Shown: positions 31,769 to 36,140 of the stretch, one piece after another
How positions within the stretch are numbered: position 1 is the first letter of the stretch
Layout of the letters: every line of letters starts with the position of its first letter
The notes under the pieces: generated by a model
The model's database searches: none
Seen by the model: only the letters and a program-made list of their open reading frames with translations
What the model was told of the DNA's origin: nothing
Translations under genes and position numbers: made by a program
Assembly: GCA_001820685.1 (NCBI GenBank)
Contig: MHQP01000013.1
Location: forward strand, 1 to 36,140
Direction: 5' to 3'
Length of the DNA: 36,140 bases
DNA from: Candidatus Sungbacteria bacterium RIFCSPLOWO2_01_FULL_47_32
GTDB taxonomy: Bacteria > Patescibacteriota > Minisyncoccia > Sungbacterales > GWA2-42-14

Positions 31769-31792
31769 GGAGTCCGATTCTCCATGGGAGCA
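31769..31792 (+). pseudogene. tRNA-Glu 3'-end-like fragment
   Basis: GGAGTCCGATTCTCC (31769-31783) differs by one base from the T-arm of tRNA-Glu (30397-30411) and is followed by a degenerate acceptor end, ATGGGAGCA. No matching 5' half exists upstream, so it is not a functional tRNA. Confidence 0.4.
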
Positions 31793-31805
31793 CTTAGAAA
31801 ACTCT

Positions 31806-32492
31806 ATGAACGAAGGCGATTCACCATTTGAAAAAGGCAGGAATTTTGAAAAAGAGAATGCGGAGTTATTGCGCAATCTCTGGGAACTTTCGGGAGAAGA
31901 AATCGGCGAGCTAAGGAGCCGGATTGAGGTGTCTCGAGGGCTTGTCCGCATGTTCATCCATCCTTTTTATGAAGCATCGGAGCAGTATCCTGAAAAGTCG
32001 CGCGAGGCGGAGCTTTTGCAGCGAATTGACGAGGGCTTGAAGCGGATTGCAACTCTAGCAGAGGAGAGAACACCGGCAATATTTCTCATGGAGCCATTTC
32101 GGAAAGTTGAAGAACTTTCAAGGTCTTTCAGCGATGTTGCGCTAAAAAACAGGCTTTACGTGATTCCAACTCATAGCGCCTCCCCGCAGCCGTTTTTAAA
32201 TGGAGATAAGGAAGGGCTAGATGCTGATGACTGTTGGTCGGAAAATTGGAATATCCTGCTTGATTGGTTTAAGGAATTAGGAGTCAAAAAAGTCATGATC
32301 GGCGGGCAGTATTTGATTATCGGTAGGACAATATACCACCCGGAGCAAGGGAGAGCCTCAAAAGACGAGCTTGAACTTCGCGGGTGCGTGGGGGCCGCGG
32401 GCCGTATGTTTGAGAAGGACTTTGAGGTTGAATTTTCAAATTTTGCTTTCCCAAAAACGCAAAAAGACCTTAAAGATGCCGGACTATCCTAA
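31806..32492 (+). CDS. Conserved-looking protein of unknown function
   Basis: 228 residues. The N-terminal part is helical and charged (about 1-85); the C-terminal part is alpha/beta, with 'LGVKKVMIGGQYLI' and 'GCVGAAGRMFEKDFEVEFSNFAF'. The last segment recalls the 'CV..TA..A....Y.V' pattern of isochorismatase-like cysteine hydrolases, but the catalytic Asp and Lys are not evident and about 25 residues are inserted before the Cys. I do not assign a function. It is the first of three genes in a row, 46 bp before the next. Confidence 0.5.
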   Translation: MNEGDSPFEKGRNFEKENAELLRNLWELSGEEIGELRSRIEVSRGLVRMFIHPFYEASEQYPEKSREAELLQRIDEGLKRIATLAEERTPAIFLMEPFRKVEELSRSFSDVALKNRLYVIPTHSASPQPFLNGDKEGLDADDCWSENWNILLDWFKELGVKKVMIGGQYLIIGRTIYHPEQGRASKDELELRGCVGAAGRMFEKDFEVEFSNFAFPKTQKDLKDAGLS

Positions 32493-32538
32493 CAGGGCGC
32501 CGGTGGGAAGGCGAGTTATTTTCTAGTACTCTACCATT

Positions 32539-33054
32539 ATGAAAAATTATGAGCAAGAAAAAGAGCCGCATTTTGTTGACTTGTTTTCTCCTGAAATGGA
32601 GAGCCGGTTAAGGGCGGAAGGAAAAATGTACAGTCGGAAGATTGAGCCGATACGCGGAGCAGAACACGTTACAAAACCAACCATCGTTGAAACCCGCCTG
32701 CCGGACGGGACGGTGGAATCAATAGAGGAAGCAAAAGCAGGGGACTGGATTATTACCGGCTCCAAAGGCGAAAGGTTTGTTTTTACGGATAAGAAGTTCC
32801 ACGATTTATACATCGCCGACACTCTGGGCGGATGGATACCGCGGAATCGCAGGGTTGTTGCCTTGCACAACCCATTCAGAAAGGCCGTAAAAATCCAGGC
32901 GCCGTGGGGAACTCCGGAGAAGCTGGCGTATCAAGAGGGAAGTGAAAAAGCGATATTTGTGGCGGAAGTTGCTCCGGACGGAACGCTGACAAAGGACCGC
33001 TATATTATCGGAGACAACGAAATGCTATTAAATAATTATGAACTTATACCGTAG
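32539..33054 (+). CDS. Soluble protein of unknown function
   Basis: 171 residues, hydrophilic, no signal peptide. Two similar beta-rich halves are visible: the first contains 'AKAGDWIITGSKGERFVFTD' and 'KKFHDLY', the second 'KAIFVAEVAPDGTL' and 'DRYIIGDNEMLLNNYEL'. A poor -10-like box (TACTCT, 32527-32532) lies 6 nt before the ATG. The next gene starts 2 nt after its stop, so both are probably translated from one message. No family is recognised. Confidence 0.6.
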   Translation: MKNYEQEKEPHFVDLFSPEMESRLRAEGKMYSRKIEPIRGAEHVTKPTIVETRLPDGTVESIEEAKAGDWIITGSKGERFVFTDKKFHDLYIADTLGGWIPRNRRVVALHNPFRKAVKIQAPWGTPEKLAYQEGSEKAIFVAEVAPDGTLTKDRYIIGDNEMLLNNYELIP

Positions 33055-33056
33055 CT

Positions 33057-33344
33057 ATGAGCACCCTTAAACGCGCTTGGGACTTTTTATCCGACGAGCA
33101 ACGCCGCACCGTCATTGATGAAATAATCGGGTATTTTGCCACCGAAAAAAATGAAACAATAGGGGTAGTTGCCGCAGAAAACATTTTGGACTTCTTTCTT
33201 CAAAGTGCCGGCAATGCAATATATAACAAAGCGCTCGACGACATAAAACCATTTTTAGCCAGCGAGCTTGAAAGTACGCTTCTCAACATTGATATTTCAT
33301 TACGAAAGGCGGAAATGAAGAAAACCCCTAAAAAGACGGCATAG
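33057..33344 (+). CDS. DUF2164 family protein
   Basis: 95 residues. 'LSDEQRRTVIDEIIGYFATEKNETIGVVAAENILDFFLQSAGNAIYNKALDD' follows the DUF2164 pattern (shown here in the 'NETIGVVAAENILDFF' and 'IYNKALDDIKPFL' parts). Proteins of this family are small and helical, of unknown function. The lysine-rich tail is an addition. It is translationally linked to the preceding gene (2-nt gap). Confidence 0.75.
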   Translation: MSTLKRAWDFLSDEQRRTVIDEIIGYFATEKNETIGVVAAENILDFFLQSAGNAIYNKALDDIKPFLASELESTLLNIDISLRKAEMKKTPKKTA

Positions 33345-33612
33345 AGTTGGCCATAACTCGCATGCGCGAGTGTTGGGGAAAGAGGGCTTAAAAAAGAGAT
33401 ACTTTACTTTTTTCTTTACGCTTTCCATCGCAACCCCAGAGCGTAAGTTCGGGGAGTTTCAGCCCATTCTAATTCCTTCCTCCGGTATGATACTGGCAAA
33501 GGGGCCCGACCAAGCTGTGATTTTACCGAGGAGTCGGCAGTTTCTCCGAGGTTTCTCCGGTTTAAACTAGGTTTTTTGTCCTGAGCCATTTTTCAGTAAA
33601 ATCAAAGCTGGC
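33345..33612. other. Intergenic stretch without supported gene
   Basis: About 270 bp. A 66-codon frame at 33370-33570 has no ribosome-binding site and unconvincing composition. Partly complementary TTTCTCCG and CGAGGAG segments (33525-33565) could fold as a terminator for the DUF2164 gene, followed by GGTTTTTTG. Nothing else is seen. Confidence 0.5.
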
Positions 33613-33642
33613 TTGACAAGTGCATAACCCAAGCGCTATAAT
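33613..33642 (+). promoter_or_regulatory. Consensus sigma-70-type promoter of the NAD cluster
   Basis: Perfect TTGACA (33613-33618), 18-nt spacer, perfect TATAAT (33637-33642). It is the best promoter in the window. Transcription should start near 33649, directly at the palindrome. Confidence 0.85.
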
Positions 33643-33649
33643 GGAAATA

Positions 33650-33677
33650 TAGTGTAAAAAATACACTAAATACACTA
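33650..33677 (+). promoter_or_regulatory. Palindromic operator candidate (NrtR-type)
   Basis: TAGTGTA (33650-33656), AAAAA, TACACTA (33662-33668): a perfect 19-bp interrupted palindrome, with a third copy TACACTA at 33671-33677. It sits at the predicted start point of the promoter, a usual place for a repressor. The NUDIX-winged-helix protein encoded downstream is the obvious candidate binder (inference). Confidence 0.65.
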
Positions 33678-33823
33678 GGAATGAGCTAAGAGATATATCT
33701 TTCAGCGTAGGTTCAGCGTTTTAATCGGCGTTTCAATCCGCGGATGGTATGCTGACTATCACGCAGATATGGCGCCGATTACTATTAAAGGACACTGATA
33801 AAATTCTTAATAATCTCAAAGGT

Positions 33824-34414
33824 ATGAAAATCGGTGTATTGGGGAGTGCGTGCAACCCCCCTCACAAAGCGCACATAAGGGCAGGAGAGCTTGTACGGAA
33901 AAAGCTTGGGCTTAACCGTATCCTTCTTATTCCGACGAGTCTGCCGCCTCATAAAGAAAAGCCCGCCGTTCTCCCTGCGGTCCGCTTGGAAATGGCGCGT
34001 CTTGCAGTAAAAGGCCTGCCGCATTGGAAAGTCTCTACTATGGAATTAAAGCGCCCGGGAAAGTCGTACACGAAAGACACTATTCGCGAGCTTAAAAAGA
34101 AATATCCGAAGGATGATTTTTTCTACATCATGGGCTCGGACAATCTCCTTACAATGCCAAAGAAATGGTTTGGGGGATACGAGAGTCTGGATTTATGCCA
34201 GTTCGTGGTGCTGGAACGCCCCGGATACCCGCTTTCAGAAGTCCCGCAAGCTATCCGCCAAAAAGTCATCGGCATACAGCAGTATGGAGCGTTCGTCATT
34301 TCAAGCACCATGATCCGGAAAGCGATTAAAGAAAAAAACGTGGAAAAAATAGCAAAATTTCTTTCGCCGAACATCCGCCAATTTATAAAAAAGATGCATT
34401 TATATGAAAAATAG
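33824..34414 (+). CDS. nadD: Nicotinate-nucleotide adenylyltransferase
   Basis: 196 residues from the ATG at 33824; a start at 33749 would add 25 residues unlike the family. The nucleotidyltransferase motif 'GSACNPPHKAH' is near residues 7-17 (the usual form begins GGxF/GGTF), followed by 'PPHK', and the C-terminal 'ISSTMIRKAIKEK' is typical. 'YIMGSDNLLTMPKKW' also fits NadD. It makes deamido-NAD from nicotinate mononucleotide and ATP. The next gene overlaps its 3' end by 11 nt. Confidence 0.9.
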   Translation: MKIGVLGSACNPPHKAHIRAGELVRKKLGLNRILLIPTSLPPHKEKPAVLPAVRLEMARLAVKGLPHWKVSTMELKRPGKSYTKDTIRELKKKYPKDDFFYIMGSDNLLTMPKKWFGGYESLDLCQFVVLERPGYPLSEVPQAIRQKVIGIQQYGAFVISSTMIRKAIKEKNVEKIAKFLSPNIRQFIKKMHLYEK

Positions 34415-35105
34415 CAAAGTCACGAAAACCAAAAAGGAACACATAAACACCGGAAACGCTAAAATAACGACAGACATCGTTATCTTTACCATTGAAGACG
34501 GCGAGTTGAAGATACTTCTGGTTAAGCGCAAATACGAACCTTTTAAGGGCAGGTGGGCGCTTCCTGGAGGGTTCATAAAAGAAGTGGAGACACTCGAAGA
34601 AACGGCGCGCAGGGAACTGTCCGAAGAAACCGGAGTTTCCGGCGTTTATCTTGAACAACTCTATACATTCGGCGAGCCGAAGCGCGATCCTCGGGGGAGA
34701 GTTGTAACCGCCGCGTACTTTGCGCTTGCACCTAAACACCTCATGAGTCTTTCCGCTTCCTCTGGCGCCGAAGACGCAAAGCTTTTTTCCGTAAAAAAGC
34801 ACCCCGAACTTGCTTTTGACCATGAGAAAATAATGCAAAAAGCCCTTCACCGCCTGCAAAATAAGATTCAATACACCAACTTAAGCTGGAGCCTTCTGCC
34901 CAACGCGTTCACGCTTTCCGAAATTCAGGCCGTTTATGAGCTTATCTGGGACAAAAAGGTTGATAAGAGGAACTTCAGAAAAAAGATGCTCACGCTCGGG
35001 CTCCTGAAGCCGCTTTCAAAAGAACGCACAGGCCTGCGTCAGCGTCCGGCAAAGCTCTATGCGTTCAAGACGAAAACATACGTCGAATTAAGGAGGTTTT
35101 TCTAG
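34404..35105 (+). CDS. nrtR: NUDIX hydrolase with NrtR-type winged-helix C-terminus
   Basis: 233 residues. A NUDIX domain (about 20-150) has the complete GX5EX7REUXEEXGU box in 'GGFIKEVETLEETARRELSEETGV' (given here only by key residues: G, E, REL, EE, G). The C-terminal 75 residues contain 'LLPNAFTLSEIQAVYELIW', 'KRNFRKKML' and 'RPAKLYAF', the winged-helix signature of NrtR regulators. NrtR proteins repress NAD-synthesis genes and respond to ADP-ribose or similar NAD metabolites. Because the NUDIX box is intact, it may also hydrolyse ADP-ribose. It overlaps nadD by 11 nt, so the two are coupled. Confidence 0.85.
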   Translation: MKNSKVTKTKKEHINTGNAKITTDIVIFTIEDGELKILLVKRKYEPFKGRWALPGGFIKEVETLEETARRELSEETGVSGVYLEQLYTFGEPKRDPRGRVVTAAYFALAPKHLMSLSASSGAEDAKLFSVKKHPELAFDHEKIMQKALHRLQNKIQYTNLSWSLLPNAFTLSEIQAVYELIWDKKVDKRNFRKKMLTLGLLKPLSKERTGLRQRPAKLYAFKTKTYVELRRFF

Positions 35106-35138
35106 AATCTACGCAAAACCTTTTCATTCTTTTGGGTG

Positions 35139-35996
35139 ATGAAAAACATCAGACTCTTTAGGACAAAGAAAGAATACGAAGACTTTGTTTTTGGCGAAGT
35201 ATTTACGGAACTGCTTATTCGCGATAATCCGTTTTACCGAAACCTTATCCAACTTATCATCGACTCAAAAGCGCCTGTTTTTTACTACCAATCCGACGAA
35301 TCGGAGCACGCGAACTTTTCCGGATATTACAACTTCGAGCTCATCCGCGAAACGTACGAGAATAAAACCCTGCGGAGCATGTATTTTTTGCACGACTTTA
35401 CCCACCTGTTGTTTTACTATCCGTACGACATGACGTCCGTCTCCGAGGAGGAATTCAGTGACGCCGTTACGCTTGCGGAATACACCGCTTCCAATGAAAC
35501 TGAAATTTTTATCCATTACCGCATTCCGGAACTCCGTGAGAAGGTCTTTCAGGACAGGCGGATATTTTTTGATATTTTGAAAGAACGGGAAACCCCCCAG
35601 CCCCCAATTCAGGCGATGTTTCAGGTGCGAAAGATTATTATTGAAACAGATTCGCTTGATTCGCTTTTCTTTACGAAGCCAGAAGACGCCCAAATACGGG
35701 ACACGTTCAAGTCTTACACGGGGAGCAATTCTTGGTGTAAAGAGCGCTATCAAGCATCCATCAAGCTTAAAAATCCGCATGAGTATTCCTATAAATTCTT
35801 TACCCCGCTGAATTACGAGCGAACCATAACGGTGTATCAATCGACGGCGGGAGAGGCGGAATATCAAAGGAATATTCTTTTGAACATAAGGCTTCTTTGT
35901 ATGATTTTGGGAATGGAAAATCCGCCGGAAACGTTTGAAGAATGTTTTGAAAAGCTTCCGCTTCTCGAGGGAAAAATTATGTTTCCAAAAAAGTAA
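35139..35996 (+). CDS. Unknown protein of the NAD cluster with an HDxxH motif
   Basis: 285 residues from the ATG at 35139 (a GTG lies one codon earlier). Mainly helical and soluble, no signal peptide. The most notable motif is 'LHDFTHLLFYYP' (HDFTH at 85-89) followed by several Glu (103-105). COQ4 proteins carry HDxxH-x11-E as a metal-binding motif, so a distant relation is possible, but the Glu spacing differs (x13). It lies between nrtR and the start of nadE, suggesting a role in NAD or redox metabolism (inference). I recognise no family with certainty. Confidence 0.6.
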   Translation: MKNIRLFRTKKEYEDFVFGEVFTELLIRDNPFYRNLIQLIIDSKAPVFYYQSDESEHANFSGYYNFELIRETYENKTLRSMYFLHDFTHLLFYYPYDMTSVSEEEFSDAVTLAEYTASNETEIFIHYRIPELREKVFQDRRIFFDILKERETPQPPIQAMFQVRKIIIETDSLDSLFFTKPEDAQIRDTFKSYTGSNSWCKERYQASIKLKNPHEYSYKFFTPLNYERTITVYQSTAGEAEYQRNILLNIRLLCMILGMENPPETFEECFEKLPLLEGKIMFPKK

Positions 35997-36052
35997 TTTT
36001 ATTGAAAGTTTTATAAAAAGTGGTACTTGTTGGGCATACGAACTTCAAAAAT

Positions 36053-36140
36053 ATGCCCGGCACATTCATGACGACTAGCAAAAAAACTGAACAAGCTGGA
36101 TACGCGCGGGTTGCGGCAATCGTTCCGCGCCTCCGCGTCG
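36053..36140 (+). CDS. nadE: NAD synthetase, N-terminal fragment cut by the window edge
   Basis: 29 codons are visible, with ATGs at 36053 and 36068. The visible residues end in 'GYARVAAIVPRLRV', matching the start of the nitrilase-like glutaminase domain of glutamine-dependent NAD synthetases. The fragment is too short for proof, but the position after nadD and the NrtR-type regulator supports it. It would turn deamido-NAD into NAD, completing the pathway step after NadD. Confidence 0.6.
   Translation, partial: MPGTFMTTSKKTEQAGYARVAAIVPRLRV

Noticed and set aside
33370-33570. 66-codon frame between the DUF2164 gene and nadD
   Set aside because: No start signal, low-quality sequence, and it ends in a probable terminator region.

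Overview
The window looks like a chromosomal segment of a Candidate Phyla Radiation (Patescibacteria) bacterium, probably of the Parcubacteria type. This is inferred from a split transketolase, a very short EF-Ts, many small membrane proteins of no recognised family, a winged-helix/Cas2-like regulator, a multi-domain Ig-like surface protein, and weak or missing Shine-Dalgarno sites at many starts. TGA is an ordinary stop (for example at the ends of the genes at 1570-2862, 9325-9813 and 21751-22185), so this is not a lineage that reads TGA as glycine.

Layout. 1-2862: a truncated DUF2339 membrane protein and its usual partner DUF3999. 2918-6116: transketolase N- and C-terminal subunits, separated by two small membrane proteins and a CBS-pair protein. 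6268-9813: a 932-residue secreted Ig-like protein and a second CBS-pair protein. 9925-13092: carbon metabolism (PfkB kinase, class II aldolase, D-2-hydroxyacid dehydrogenase). 13191-18494: a Cys-rich miniprotein, ribosomal protein L25, a coiled-coil lytic transglycosylase, RF1 and L31 (minus strand), then S2 and EF-Ts. 18548-21244: small membrane proteins, a tRNA island (tRNA-Thr inside a broken tRNA, tRNA-Tyr, a structured RNA) and a methyltransferase. 21245-27560: division and wall genes (mraZ, rsmH, ftsL-like, ftsI-like, murF), interrupted by a minus-strand dual-specificity phosphatase and a small membrane protein. 27614-29245: an alpha-glucan-phosphorylase-like protein without the PLP lysine. 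29383-30170: a wHTH-Cas2-like regulator with three copies of a 40-bp dyad. 30349-33344: tRNA-Glu, an APH-fold kinase and unknown genes including a DUF2164 protein. 33613-36140: an NAD cluster with a consensus promoter, a palindromic operator candidate, nadD, an NrtR-type NUDIX regulator, an unknown HDxxH protein and the start of nadE.

Most notable points. (1) A complete tRNA-Thr gene lies in the anticodon-loop position of a second, degenerate tRNA, on a 20-bp continuous stem. (2) Three concentric 40-bp dyads surround the Cas2-like regulator and one overlaps its predicted -35 box. (3) A self-contained NAD module has an intact NUDIX box, a regulator-type C-terminus and a matching palindrome. 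(4) Six genes, including those for L25, L31 and S2, have a -10 box 6-9 nt before the start codon, implying leaderless mRNAs. (5) MraZ-like boxes with an exact 10-nt period lie upstream of mraZ.
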